In this document: piece after piece, positions 1-8,766 of the stretch
Layout of the letters: each line of letters starts with the position of its first letter
Position numbering within the stretch: position 1 is the first letter of the stretch
Assembly: GCA_001567505.1 (NCBI GenBank)
Contig: LLEU01000033.1
Location: 1 to 64,000, forward strand
DNA: 64,000 bases
Direction: 5' to 3'
Source: Acidobacteria bacterium OLB17
GTDB lineage: Bacteria > Acidobacteriota > Blastocatellia > Pyrinomonadales > Pyrinomonadaceae
Position numbers and translations under genes: made by a program
The notes under the pieces: generated by a model
What the model saw: only the letters and a program-made list of their open reading frames with translations
Databases searched by the model: none
What the model was told of the DNA's origin: nothing

Positions 1-426
1 GAAGATCCCGTCGACGTTGTGACCTCACTGATGTCGTTCCGGTATCTTGATTGGGACCCGCTCCTTGCTGAGATCAAGAGGGTCACAAAACCGGGCGGGA
101 AACTCCTCGTCGTCGATATGGTCACAGTGCCCGTTGCGTTTGGCGAATATCCGAAACTGATTCTCGACAAAGCACGGGCGTTCGCCGGCCGACGCACAAA
201 TGCGAAATATGAGGCGGCATTGAAGCGTCTTGTTGCCGACCCTGCGTGGCAGAAGATGGTCGAATACAACCCGATCCGTTCCGAACACGAGATGAAGTGG
301 TACCTCGAAAGCCGTTTTCCGGATCGAAAGGCGGAGATCCTGAACATCGGCTGGAATTCGCGCATTCTCGCCTTTGACAGCGGCCCGATCGAGCTCGGGC
401 TCGAAGCTAAACTCACGTATCCTTAA
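1..426 (+). CDS. Class I SAM-dependent methyltransferase, C-terminal part (5' end outside window)
   Basis: The frame is open from base 1, so only the last ~141 residues are seen. The stretch EIKRVTKPGGKLLVVDMVTV is the post-motif segment typical of Methyltransf_11/25 enzymes (conserved KPGG turn followed by a hydrophobic strand). The SAM-binding glycine-rich loop must lie upstream of the window. The C-terminal part (RTNAKYEAALKRLV..., then RSEHEMKWYLESRFP) probably forms the substrate-binding cap. The substrate cannot be told from this fragment. It stops 4 bases before the MurI-like gene, so the two are probably co-transcribed. Confidence 0.75.
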   Translation, partial: EDPVDVVTSLMSFRYLDWDPLLAEIKRVTKPGGKLLVVDMVTVPVAFGEYPKLILDKARAFAGRRTNAKYEAALKRLVADPAWQKMVEYNPIRSEHEMKWYLESRFPDRKAEILNIGWNSRILAFDSGPIELGLEAKLTYP

Positions 427-430
427 GAGT

Positions 431-1177
431 ATGGGCCGCATTGGGATAATCGATTGGGGCATCGGCGGTATCGGCGTGTTTCTTCAGATCCGAAAGAGAT
501 TCCCGCATTCTGCCGTCACATACTTTTCGGACACAGGCTTTACGCCTTACGGAAAAACCTCCCGCCGTGAGCTCGTCGGACGCCTTATCCAAGTTGTGCG
601 ATCTCTTGAAGAAAGCGGCGTTTCCAGGATCGTGATCGGCTGCAATGCGGCGAGCACGGCCGTTGATGCATTTGCGAACGACCGCGTCGAAGTTTCGGGC
701 GTGATCGAACCTGCGATCCGTCTTGCCGCACGGTTGAGGCCAAAGCGCCTCGGCCTGATCGGCGGGCGTCGGACTGTCGTGTCGGGCGTATATCGACGCG
801 GGTTTGCCGCAAAGAATATCCGCGTTGAGCAGCGGATTGCACAGCCGCTTTCCGGCCTGATCGAAAGCGGCGATACTGGCTCGGAACTGCTTCATTCCGA
901 GGCAAAACGCATTCTCGCACCGCTCGCGAATTGTTCGCATATTCTGCTGGCCTGCACGCATTATCCCGCGATCACGGATGTCCTCGCAAAATACGTTTCC
1001 GCGACGACAAAATTCATCGATCCGGCAGAGGCGGTCGCAGCGTCGCTCTCGGTCTCGAGGACTGTGAACGATGGCGATGATGTCTTTCTAACGTCGGGCG
1101 ATCCAAAGGAAATGCGGCGGGCCGCAAAGGCCGCTTGGGGCGTTAGGCTGAAAGCGCCGAAACGCGTCCGCATTTGA
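431..1177 (+). CDS. Aspartate/glutamate racemase family protein (MurI-like)
   Basis: 248 residues from the ATG at 431, chosen because it opens directly on the family N-terminus (MGRIGIIDWGIGGIGV). Family landmarks are present: an Asp in IIDWGIGG, SDTGFTPYGKTS, the first catalytic cysteine in IGCNAAST and the second in ACTHYP. Both proton-shuttling cysteines are therefore kept and activity is likely. Bona fide glutamate racemases usually read DSGVGG, so the DWGIGG variant leaves room for another substrate (aspartate or hydantoin-type racemases are related). If it is MurI, it supplies D-glutamate for peptidoglycan. It starts 4 bases after the methyltransferase stop. Confidence 0.8.
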   Translation: MGRIGIIDWGIGGIGVFLQIRKRFPHSAVTYFSDTGFTPYGKTSRRELVGRLIQVVRSLEESGVSRIVIGCNAASTAVDAFANDRVEVSGVIEPAIRLAARLRPKRLGLIGGRRTVVSGVYRRGFAAKNIRVEQRIAQPLSGLIESGDTGSELLHSEAKRILAPLANCSHILLACTHYPAITDVLAKYVSATTKFIDPAEAVAASLSVSRTVNDGDDVFLTSGDPKEMRRAAKAAWGVRLKAPKRVRI

Positions 1178-1276
1178 GGATGCAAGATTCGCCGACCCCA
1201 AACGTTCTCTTATGTGTAGGGAGATCCATTATCTCCTTTGAAGATGAAGAATCACTATTGGAGCAATTCTATTGAA

Positions 1277-1768
1277 ATGAAGAAGATATTTTATACATTC
1301 GCGATCTTTGGTTTATTTTTGACGGCGGCCGCAGGCCCCGCGTTCTCGCAGCAGATGCCGATGGCAAAATTCAAACTTTCGGAATATATGTTCCGCGACA
1401 AAAGGGCGTATCCCATTGATAAGATGGAAGTTACGTTAAACGTCTCGGCCGACGGACGGATCGGTGGAAAATCGGGATGCAACGTCTATGGCGCGGATTT
1501 TTCGATCACGGACGGCAAGTTGAAGGTCTCAAGTCCGATCTCGACAATGATGTTCTGCGATGAAGTGACGAACGGGTTCGAGCGTAAATTCCTTGACGTA
1601 CTGCAGAACGCCGACACGTTCTCGCTAAAGGACAAGAAGCTCACGATCAAGAGCACTGCGCGGCACACCTATCTAGTCTTCGAACCGGTGGCCGAGCCTT
1701 CGCCTGAGACTTGCTGTGCTAAGCCGACGGTTTCGTCTCCGGCCGATCGCCCGACAAAGAACAAGTAA
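1277..1768 (+). CDS. Secreted META-domain (HslJ-like) protein
   Basis: 163 residues from the ATG at 1277. Upstream in-frame codons exist but this start gives a clean signal peptide (MKKIFYTFAIFGLFLTAAAG, cleavage near AFS-QQ). The mature part matches the META fold seen in HslJ: a strand pattern around VTLNVSADGRIGGKSGCNVYG, a second Cys in MMFCDEV, and TFSLKDKKLTI near the end. META proteins are small envelope proteins of poorly defined role, with HslJ linked to novobiocin resistance in E. coli. The last ~33 residues (Pro/Ser/Thr rich, CC pair) lie beyond the domain and overlap the convergent SpoIIM-like gene by 100 bases. Confidence 0.8.
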   Translation: MKKIFYTFAIFGLFLTAAAGPAFSQQMPMAKFKLSEYMFRDKRAYPIDKMEVTLNVSADGRIGGKSGCNVYGADFSITDGKLKVSSPISTMMFCDEVTNGFERKFLDVLQNADTFSLKDKKLTIKSTARHTYLVFEPVAEPSPETCCAKPTVSSPADRPTKNK

Positions 1769-2694
1769 GAATAGAGCGCGATGCCGGTCAGCACGCCGGT
1801 CGCGACCTTGACCGCGGCCGGCAGGGCCGAGGGCGACAAAAACCCTTCGATCGTGCCGGCGACAACAAGGAAGCAAGCACATCCAATTACGATACGAGCG
1901 GCATCCATGCCGCTCTTTTTTGCGGCCTGTGCCCGCGTCAGGTCCCCGGGAGCGATCAGCGAATATCCGATCATCATTCCCGCACCCGCGCAGAAGAAAA
2001 TGCACGACAATTCGATCACGCCGTGCCCGACGACAAAGCTCGCAAGGTCATTCGCGAACGCCGGATCGATCTTATATCCGGCACCGAAAATGCTGCCTAA
2101 TCTTGCCCCTTCGAAGGCGAGAACATAGATCGCGCCAACACCAAAGAATGCACCGAGCGCGAACGCCCTCGCCATTACGAGGATGTTATTCGACATTATC
2201 TCGGTCGCGCCGACCTGGTTCGCCTCGTTAAGCCGCAGCCACCAACGATGGCCGCTTCGTATCTCATCCGTTATGCCGGAAAGGGCGACGAAATGGGTAA
2301 AATCCGAGTCGATCCAAGTCGTGATGAAGCCAAAAACGGCCGCGCCGGCGAAGATAATGAATGCGAACGCAAGGAATTTCCAATTTCGCCTGAATGTCTC
2401 CGGCAGCTCGCGTCCGAAAAAAAGCCGGAGCTGCCCGATGCCTCCGCTTTCAGCTCGATAAACGTGGCCGTGTGCGCGGATAACGAGGCCGTTCAAGTAG
2501 CCGACAAGTGCGGGATCGCGTGTTTCGGCGCGTGCGATGGCAAGGTCGGCCGCCGCGCGTCGATAGAGCTCGCCGAACTCGCGCACCTCCACCCTCGACA
2601 ATCCGCGAAGCCCGGAGATCTTCATCAGTTCAAGAAGATCTTCAAGGCGCTGCCATTGATCGCGTTCCGCTGTACCGCTAAATATGCTTCTCAT
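1669..2694 (-). CDS. SpoIIM-family (stage II sporulation protein M-like) integral membrane protein
   Basis: 341 residues from the ATG at 2694. An N-terminal soluble helical part (RWQRLEDLLELM... to about residue 100) precedes several membrane segments: FLAFAFIIFAGAAVFGFITT, an ILVMARAFALGAFFGVGAIYVLAF segment, VIELSCIFFCAGAGMMIGYSL, IVIGCACFLVVAGTIEGFL and a last C-terminal helix. The GHGVIELS motif and the INNS-like NNILVMARAF stretch are typical of the SpoIIM/DUF95 family. In non-sporulating bacteria this family often sits beside RDD or MoxR genes, none of which is visible here. The non-conserved tail overlaps the 3' end of the META gene. Function unknown. Confidence 0.8.
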   Translation of the reverse strand: MRSIFSGTAERDQWQRLEDLLELMKISGLRGLSRVEVREFGELYRRAAADLAIARAETRDPALVGYLNGLVIRAHGHVYRAESGGIGQLRLFFGRELPETFRRNWKFLAFAFIIFAGAAVFGFITTWIDSDFTHFVALSGITDEIRSGHRWWLRLNEANQVGATEIMSNNILVMARAFALGAFFGVGAIYVLAFEGARLGSIFGAGYKIDPAFANDLASFVVGHGVIELSCIFFCAGAGMMIGYSLIAPGDLTRAQAAKKSGMDAARIVIGCACFLVVAGTIEGFLSPSALPAAVKVATGVLTGIALYSYLFFVGRSAGDETVGLAQQVSGEGSATGSKTR

Positions 2695-2805
2695 CCGGCC
2701 ACGCTTGGAGTGTAAACAACGGGAGCGTTCATTTGCAACCATTTCGGCTTCGTGTTCGGAAATCAACCGCCGAGAAGCTAAAATAGATAGATCCTGGAAG
2801 GAGCG

Positions 2806-4671
2806 ATGTCGGAAGAGGTTCGTAAATATCACGAAGAAGACGCCATCGGCAAGACGTACGACCTTAAGGTCGCAAAACGCCTTGCGCGGTACCTTCGCCC
2901 TTATTGGAAGGTCGCCGCGGCCGCTCTCATTCTGACGCTGAGCACGAACATCCTCGCCTCGATCCAGCCGCTCTTCACAAAGATCGCCGTCGATAGCTAC
3001 ATCATCCCGAAGAACGTTGATGGGATCTGGCTGTTCTCGTTCGCCTTCTTCGGCGTCTTCCTGCTTCGGTTCCTTTTCTCTTACGTCCAGGAGATCTTGC
3101 TCAATACGGTCGGCCAACGCGTGATGTTCGACCTGCGAACGGAGCTTTTTACAAAGCTGCAGGATCAGGAACTCGCTTACTACGATCAATATCCGGTCGG
3201 CCGCACGATGACGCGCCTTACTTCGGATGTCGATGCACTGAACGAACTCTTCACTTCCGGCGTGATCGACGTCCTCGGCGATCTTGTTGTGATCTTCGCG
3301 ATCATCGCAATGATGTTCTGGTTGAACTGGAAACTTGCGATCGTCTCTCTCATCACCGTGCCGCTTCTTTTTGCCGCGACGAATTGGTTCCGGAAGCGCG
3401 CACGCCTCGGCTTTGACCGCGTACGCACAAGGAGTGCGAAGCTGAATGCGTTCCTTCAGGAATATGTTTCAGGAGCACAGATCGTTCAGCTCTTTAACGC
3501 CGAGAAAAAGGCACAGCGGCGCTTTGCCGAGATCAACGACGATTACCGCAACGCGAACATCGAGACGATCTACTACTACGCCGTCTTCTATCCGCTCGTC
3601 GATTTTATCGGCGCCGTCGGCGTTGCGATGATCATATTTGCATTCGGCTTTGAGGAGCTCGCCGGGTTCTCGACCGCGGCTCAGGTGATGACGGTCGGCG
3701 TCCTCGCGTCCTTTATTCAGTACTCGCTGCAGCTCTTTCAACCGATACGCGACCTTTCCGACAAGTTCAACGTATTTCAGGCCGCGGTCGTCGCCTCGCA
3801 CAGGATCTTCATCCTTCTCGATCGCGAGATCCTGATCACGACACCCGACGCGCCAAAGATGTCCGGAAGGGCGAAGGGCCGGATCGAGTTCGAGAATGTC
3901 TGGTTCGCATACAAGGAAGAAGATTGGGTCTTAAAGGATGTCTCATTCACCGTCGAGGTCGGTGAGAGCGTCGCATTTGTCGGGCACACGGGTTCGGGAA
4001 AGACGACGATCACGAACCTCATAATGCGATTCTACGACGTTCAAAAGGGCCGCATACTCGTTGACGGCGTCGATGTCCGCGAATGGGACCTTGAGGCCCT
4101 GCGTTCGAATTTTGCCGTCGTGCTCCAGGACGTTTTCCTTTTTAGCGGCACGGTCGCTCAGAACATTCGCCTCGGGAATGACGAGATCACCGATGAGAAG
4201 GTGCGTTGGGCCGCGCAGGAGGTTCGGGCCGATGAGTTCATTCGTGAGCTGCCGGAAGGCTATGAAACGACCGTAAGGGAACGCGGTGCAGGACTTTCTG
4301 TCGGGCAGAAACAGCTTGTCTCGTTCGCACGCGCCCTTGCCTTTGACCCGAAGATACTGATCCTTGACGAAGCGACAAGCTCGATCGACACCGAGACCGA
4401 AGAACTGATCCAACGCGCCGTCGATCGCGTTATGGATGAGCGAACGTCGCTTGTCGTCGCACATCGTCTTTCGACGATCCAGAAATGCGACCGCATCATC
4501 GTTCTGCATCACGGCGAACTTCGTGAGATGGGTACGCATAGCGAGCTGCTCGCCCTTCGAAGTCTTTACTGGCGGCTCTATCAACTGCAGTATTCGGATG
4601 AGAAACTGCATATCTCGGCGCCCGGATACTCGGCCAACGACCTTACCGGCGAGTCGGCCGCGATCGAGTAG
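2806..4671 (+). CDS. ABC transporter, fused permease and ATPase (MsbA/multidrug exporter type)
   Basis: 621 residues, a complete half-transporter. Six membrane helices span about residues 30-320 (type IV exporter fold), followed by a nucleotide-binding domain from about 360. Walker A is GHTGSGKTT, the signature is LSVGQKQ, Walker B is [12 protein letters not shown], and the switch histidine sits in VVAHRLST. Subfamily features fit lipid or drug exporters such as MsbA and LmrA, which work as homodimers in the inner membrane. Substrate unknown. The start at 2806 is preceded by a good ribosome-binding site (GGAAGGAG). No partner half-transporter is adjacent, supporting a homodimer. Confidence 0.92.
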   Translation: MSEEVRKYHEEDAIGKTYDLKVAKRLARYLRPYWKVAAAALILTLSTNILASIQPLFTKIAVDSYIIPKNVDGIWLFSFAFFGVFLLRFLFSYVQEILLNTVGQRVMFDLRTELFTKLQDQELAYYDQYPVGRTMTRLTSDVDALNELFTSGVIDVLGDLVVIFAIIAMMFWLNWKLAIVSLITVPLLFAATNWFRKRARLGFDRVRTRSAKLNAFLQEYVSGAQIVQLFNAEKKAQRRFAEINDDYRNANIETIYYYAVFYPLVDFIGAVGVAMIIFAFGFEELAGFSTAAQVMTVGVLASFIQYSLQLFQPIRDLSDKFNVFQAAVVASHRIFILLDREILITTPDAPKMSGRAKGRIEFENVWFAYKEEDWVLKDVSFTVEVGESVAFVGHTGSGKTTITNLIMRFYDVQKGRILVDGVDVREWDLEALRSNFAVVLQDVFLFSGTVAQNIRLGNDEITDEKVRWAAQEVRADEFIRELPEGYETTVRERGAGLSVGQKQLVSFARALAFDPKILILDEATSSIDTETEELIQRAVDRVMDERTSLVVAHRLSTIQKCDRIIVLHHGELREMGTHSELLALRSLYWRLYQLQYSDEKLHISAPGYSANDLTGESAAIE

Positions 4672-4774
4672 CGACACAGCAAAGCGGATACTGTCGTCCG
4701 TTGTACCATTACCATTTTTAGTGGTTTGAGATTATAATCATCAAGATTCCTTAAACGTCACCTTGGTTCCGAGA

Positions 4775-5764
4775 ATGGACGCTGCCGTAAAAACATTTAC
4801 TGATGCCACGATCGCCGAGATCTATGCTCGCTGCCGCGAGAATGCACCAAATTATGGTGTCTCGGCCGAGGCGTTCTCATCCTCGATCTTTCGGACGATC
4901 GAAAAGCGTCTCGAGGCGGCTAGCGAAACCCCATTGACCGAGGCCGACATCCGCGAGTTTCTCGACAATCTTCAGGCGGACGACCTTTTTCTTGCGCTTG
5001 CTTGTGCGGCCGGGAATGAGCGCGCCTGGTGGGAATTTGACCAAACACACCGCTCGTATATGGAACGCTTTGCCCGGCACCTTGCCCGCGGCGATGCCGA
5101 CCCGGACGAAGTGATCGGCAATGTCTATATCGAGCTTTACGGCACGAGGGTAGTTGACGGCGAGCGGTATTCGAAATTCAGCACATATTCGGGCCGCGGC
5201 AGCCTCCGCGGCTGGCTGCGGACGATAATCTGGCACACCGTCGTCGATCAGCACCGCGCCGGGCACGCCGACATCTCGCTTGACGAGATGACCGAGACGA
5301 TCGGCGAAGGTGCGGCACACGCGTCTTTTGCGATACCGACCCCGGACGGCGACAGCCAGATGATCGAAGAGGTCGCCCGCGAGAAATATCGCTCGGCGAC
5401 GGCTTCCGCACTTTCGGCGGCATTTGCCGCACTCGAACCGCACGAAAAACTCCTTATCGCGCTTTACCATATCGACGATCTGAAGCTTCGCGAGATCTCG
5501 CGACTTGTCGAGGACGAGAGCTCGCCGCTGCGTCGCTGGATAAAACGCCGTTCGTCCGCAAAAGGTGACGACGGGCCGCCGCGGATACACGAATCGACCG
5601 TAATGCGTTGGCTTGAAAAAAGCTACGAGCGGATCCTCGATGCCTTCAAGCAGGATCTCGTCGGGCGGCAGGGCCTGAACGCCGCCGAACTCGAGATCTG
5701 CCTCGGCCTTGCTTCGGCTGACCTCGCCGGGCCGGATATTTACAGGGACCTTGCCGCCGGCTGA
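4775..5764 (+). CDS. RNA polymerase sigma factor, sigma-70 family, ECF-like with N-terminal extension
   Basis: 329 residues from the ATG at 4775. About 85 residues precede the sigma region 2 helices (MERFARHLARGDADPDEVIGNVY), then YSGRGSLRGWLRTIIWHTVVD, which corresponds to the DNA-melting and -10 recognition part. Region 4 follows near residue 220 (SAAFAALEPHEKLLIALYHI, LREISRLVEDE) and is interrupted by a basic insert before HESTVMRWLEKSYERILDAF. The length and the split region 4 are unusual for an ECF factor. The next gene downstream encodes a zinc-finger anti-sigma-like protein, a classic partner arrangement. Confidence 0.82.
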   Translation: MDAAVKTFTDATIAEIYARCRENAPNYGVSAEAFSSSIFRTIEKRLEAASETPLTEADIREFLDNLQADDLFLALACAAGNERAWWEFDQTHRSYMERFARHLARGDADPDEVIGNVYIELYGTRVVDGERYSKFSTYSGRGSLRGWLRTIIWHTVVDQHRAGHADISLDEMTETIGEGAAHASFAIPTPDGDSQMIEEVAREKYRSATASALSAAFAALEPHEKLLIALYHIDDLKLREISRLVEDESSPLRRWIKRRSSAKGDDGPPRIHESTVMRWLEKSYERILDAFKQDLVGRQGLNAAELEICLGLASADLAGPDIYRDLAAG

Positions 5765-5850
5765 GGCCCTGACTTATTTTTTCGCAAAAAACATTGCCGG
5801 CTTGCGTCTATCATTCGGAGGCCTTTGGCTCACCCCCAAAGCGGGCAATT

Positions 5851-6292
5851 ATGCAATACATAGACAAGATCGACACCCGTTTTCCAAGACCTTTTCGCCC
5901 GATTCCTTCGCGATAGGACGAATGCCGCGGCGACTGCGGCGAACACTTCGCATCTTGATGAAGACACTATCTCAGCATTTGTTGACGGAGCTCTGACTCT
6001 TCGAGAAATGGATCCCGTCGTCGCGCACCTTGCAGATTGCGGGCACTGCCGAACCTCGACGGCCGCTCTTCTCCGCCTTGAGGCCGAGTTTGCGGATGTA
6101 CCCGTCGCAGCCCGTGAGTCGAGCGAAGGATCGGCCGGCCTTACCGAGGCCCTGAGCAGCTGGTTCTCAAAGTTATTCGGTTCGAGCGCCGAAGGCGTCT
6201 TTGCCCACGGAGAGAGATCTGAAAAGGACGCCAAGAAAGATACGGCAGCCGCAGATGACGGCTCTGACAACGACGACGCCGATCGGACCTAA
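5851..6292 (+). CDS. Zinc-finger (zf-HC2) anti-sigma-like protein, frameshifted in this sequence
   Basis: Starting at the ATG at 5851 (MQYIDKIDTRF) the frame hits TAG within 23 codons. Moving one base within the four T residues at 5880-5883 continues into FQDLFARFLRDRTNAA, then DEDTISAFVDGALTLREMDP and HLADCGHCRTS. That is the His-x3-Cys-x2-Cys zinc site of anti-sigma factors. Removing one T gives a continuous protein of about 146 residues. The C-terminal part is acidic with no obvious membrane helix, so this would be a soluble anti-sigma protein. It lies 86 bases after the sigma factor gene and is its probable regulator. The break is most simply a homopolymer read error. Confidence 0.68.
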
Positions 6293-6297
6293 GTTGC

Positions 6298-6324
6298 GGG
6301 CCGTTTTTCCTAAGGGGACGGCCC
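6298..6324 (+). terminator. Inverted repeat after the anti-sigma-like gene
   Basis: GGGCCGT at 6298-6304 pairs with ACGGCCC at 6318-6324 around a 13-base loop, just after the stop codon. There is no immediate T-run, so it is only a possible terminator or mRNA-stabilising hairpin. A T-rich stretch (6366-6382) lies further downstream. Confidence 0.35.
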
Positions 6325-6496
6325 GGTTCGGGAGCGGGTTCAACGACCTGCTCCTATTTTGCCGTATTTTTTTGTAGTTTTTTATCGTTTCCGCACAATA
6401 TTTCCCAGCCTTCGGCAACCTTTCCTTTCTCGCAAAAATCAAATAACAATCTAGTTTTTGTTCCCGTCGAGGTTTATACTCAATTAAAGGGAAAAG

Positions 6497-7141
6497 ATGT
6501 TAGATAACGATCGACGGGCGGATGAGGTGTCCGATTGCCCTTGGCAGAGACAGCGGCTCACAGTAGAAAGGGTTGCTGACGCGGACTTACCGACAAAGTT
6601 CGGGAAGTTCAGGATCGCGGGTTATCGGTCCCTTACGAGCGACGAAGAATTTGTCGTCATTTATATGGGCGAGATGCAGGCCGAGGTGCCGACGCTTGTT
6701 CGGATACACTCGCAGTGTCTTACGGGTGATGTCTTCGGTTCGCTCAAGTGTGATTGCGGCCCTCAGCTTCACGAGGCGATGGAACGCATCCACAAAGCCG
6801 GGAACGGCGCCATTGTCTATCAACAGCAGGAAGGCCGCGGTATCGGTATTTTGAACAAGATCCGGGCCTACTCGCTCCAAGACCACGGTGCCGACACCGT
6901 CGAGGCGAATGAGCAGTTGGGTTTCGCGGTCGATCTGCGAAATTACAGGCAGTGTGCCGAGATACTGTTCGATATGGGGCTTTGCAAGGTCCGTGTAATG
7001 TCGAACAATCCCGAGAAGCTGAAGGCCCTTGAAGAAGCCGGGCTTCGCGTCGTTGAACGTGTCCCGATCAAGGTTCATACGGAACAGCCTGCTGCACATT
7101 ACATTCAGACGAAGAAGGAAAAGATGGGCCACTTGCTCTAG
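6497..7141 (+). CDS. ribA: GTP cyclohydrolase II
   Basis: 214 residues, a full-length stand-alone RibA (not fused to a RibB domain). It converts GTP to 2,5-diamino-6-ribosylamino-pyrimidinone phosphate, the first step of riboflavin synthesis. The zinc cysteines appear in [17 protein letters not shown], followed by [20 protein letters not shown] with the conserved EGRGIG loop, and [17 protein letters not shown] near the end. The ATG at 6497 follows a purine-rich AAGGGAAAAG. No other rib genes are adjacent. I looked for an FMN riboswitch in the ~200-base leader and saw none. Confidence 0.95.
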   Translation: MLDNDRRADEVSDCPWQRQRLTVERVADADLPTKFGKFRIAGYRSLTSDEEFVVIYMGEMQAEVPTLVRIHSQCLTGDVFGSLKCDCGPQLHEAMERIHKAGNGAIVYQQQEGRGIGILNKIRAYSLQDHGADTVEANEQLGFAVDLRNYRQCAEILFDMGLCKVRVMSNNPEKLKALEEAGLRVVERVPIKVHTEQPAAHYIQTKKEKMGHLL

Positions 7142-7200
7142 TTCGTCTCGAGCGGCCCGAGTTCGTAACGCTATCATTCAAACATCTTGGGAGGAAGACA

Positions 7201-8226
7201 ATGCATAAAGCTGCATTTCGGGCGATGTTATCGATATTCGCTCTTATTATTCTTACCGGTGCCGCCGCAAATGCGTATGCAAGTACGATCGCCGGCACCG
7301 TTTATGACCAAAAGCGGAACGGCCTGCAGGATGTGGTCGTTGAACTGCTGGATGACAAATATATGATGCTCCAGCACACCACCACGGACGGGACCGGCCG
7401 CTATACGTTCGACGGCCTCGTGGACGGTAACTATTACGTCAAAGCAATGCCGTTCCGATACGATATGGACGAGCAGATGGAGTACGTTGTGATCGCCACC
7501 GTCTCGGCCGCCCCGGGCGCAGGCGGCACGGCCTATATGATCCAGGACTTCTATCTGACGCCGCGCAAGGGCACAATGGCCGCCGCTCAGGCCGAGGTCG
7601 TCGTGGCGCAGGACGTCCCGAAGGCCGCCAAGGATAAGTTTGATGAAGCGGTAAAGCTTATAAGAAAGAATAAGGCGGACGAGGCGATCCCGCTTCTTGA
7701 GGGTGCTCTAAAGGATTTTCCTGACTATTTCCTTGCCAACGATACGCTTGGCCAGATCTACTTCAACAAGAACGATTACGAGCATGCGGCGCCTCGGCTT
7801 TTGAAGGCGTCCCAGGTCTATGACAAGAGCCCGATGACGCTGTATATGCTCGGCGTCTCTTTTGCATACCTTCATTATCTGCCCGCGTCGCTGATGGCAC
7901 TGCAGGCGGCCCTGACGCTTGCCCCGCAATCCTCGCTGATCAATATGGCCATCGGAAAGACGCATATGAGCTCGGGTGATTATGCCAAGGCCGAGGAGAG
8001 CCTTTTGCAGGCGAAGAAGTTCGCAAAGAAACCGAGCGGCGAGCTGCTTCAGCTTCTTGCTCGTGTTTACGAGAAAACAAAGCGATATTCAAAGGCGGCC
8101 GAAAGCCTCGAGTCGATGCTGAAGAACGGCAATTATTCCGACGAAAATCGAAAGAAGGTCAAGAAGCAGATCGAAGACTATAAGGCAAAGGCAATCGAAA
8201 ACAAAGAGAAGCCGTCAAGCGATTGA
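7201..8226 (+). CDS. Secreted TPR protein with N-terminal carboxypeptidase-regulatory-like domain
   Basis: 341 residues. A signal peptide (residues 1-26, ending near ANAYA) is followed by a beta-sandwich of the CarboxypepD_reg type (TIAGTVYDQKRNGLQDVVVE, then DGTGRYTFDGLVDGNYYVKA). From about residue 135 there are four to five TPR-like helical pairs (DEAVKLIRKNKADEAIPLLE, LGQIYFNKNDYEHAAPRLL, LAPQSSLINMAIGKTHMSSG). The C-terminus is Lys-rich. Such proteins are probably periplasmic scaffolds, and the substrate is unknown. A clear ribosome-binding site (GGGAGGAAG) precedes the ATG, and a strong hairpin terminator follows at 8258. Confidence 0.82.
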   Translation: MHKAAFRAMLSIFALIILTGAAANAYASTIAGTVYDQKRNGLQDVVVELLDDKYMMLQHTTTDGTGRYTFDGLVDGNYYVKAMPFRYDMDEQMEYVVIATVSAAPGAGGTAYMIQDFYLTPRKGTMAAAQAEVVVAQDVPKAAKDKFDEAVKLIRKNKADEAIPLLEGALKDFPDYFLANDTLGQIYFNKNDYEHAAPRLLKASQVYDKSPMTLYMLGVSFAYLHYLPASLMALQAALTLAPQSSLINMAIGKTHMSSGDYAKAEESLLQAKKFAKKPSGELLQLLARVYEKTKRYSKAAESLESMLKNGNYSDENRKKVKKQIEDYKAKAIENKEKPSSD

Positions 8227-8257
8227 TCTTCTTCTCATTGTCGCGGATATGAGAACT

Positions 8258-8291
8258 GCGAGCTTCGGTCAAACGAAGCTCGCATCTTTTT
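8258..8291 (+). terminator. Rho-independent terminator of the TPR gene
   Basis: Ten-base perfect stem GCGAGCTTCG (8258-8267) and CGAAGCTCGC (8274-8283) with a six-base loop, followed by ATCTTTTTG. It lies 32 bases after the stop codon. Confidence 0.85.
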
Positions 8292-8304
8292 GTCCCGTGA
8301 TATC

Positions 8305-8330
8305 GTGTTGCTCCCGCGTGTTGCTCCCGC
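8305..8330 (+). repeat. Tandem 13-base duplication in the 8.3-8.7 kb gap
   Basis: GTGTTGCTCCCGC occurs twice back to back (8305-8317, 8318-8330). The rest of the 8292-8711 gap has no convincing gene. It contains GGGGCTGAAGCCCGCG near 8598, a short palindromic phrase of the kind found as interspersed repeats. Confidence 0.5.
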
Positions 8331-8711
8331 ATATGGGGCTCGATCAACTTTCCGTCCGACAAAGCCGCTCATTGCCAAACGGCATACTCGCTTCTTTTAT
8401 TCACCACGGCCACTCTCAGCCTTCCCTGCCGGTTTTTTGTAAGGCTCTAAGATCCGATAGTCGCCATTAGGTCGAACGGCGTTCGGATCGGTCGTACACG
8501 AGGTGATCGGTCAAGTGATGCGGCCGGCTTCCAAAATACACCGTCGATAGTGACCAATGCTGCAATGATGGCCGCGGGTTCGGTCGATCTGTCGGGGCTG
8601 AAGCCCGCGAAAGTGCAGGATATTCGGAAGAACGCTTTCTACCAACCGGCCGATCAAGGCCCGGGCCAAGTCGATCTTGCCTCGTAGGCGAAGCGAGGTA
8701 AGAAAGAAAAT

Positions 8712-8738
8712 GGCCCGTCCGCATAAAGCGAACGGGCC
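8712..8738 (-). terminator. Terminator of the TonB receptor gene
   Basis: Read on the minus strand, GGCCCGT (8738-8732) and ACGGGCC (8718-8712) form a stem. It is followed by ATTTTCTTTCTT, about 30 bases after the receptor stop codon. Confidence 0.7.
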
Positions 8739-8766
8739 TAGGGTTTATCCAAAAACCGTTAGGTTC

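Noticed and set aside
6293..6496. FMN riboswitch before ribA
   Set aside because: No conserved RFN-element blocks; only a simple inverted repeat is seen.
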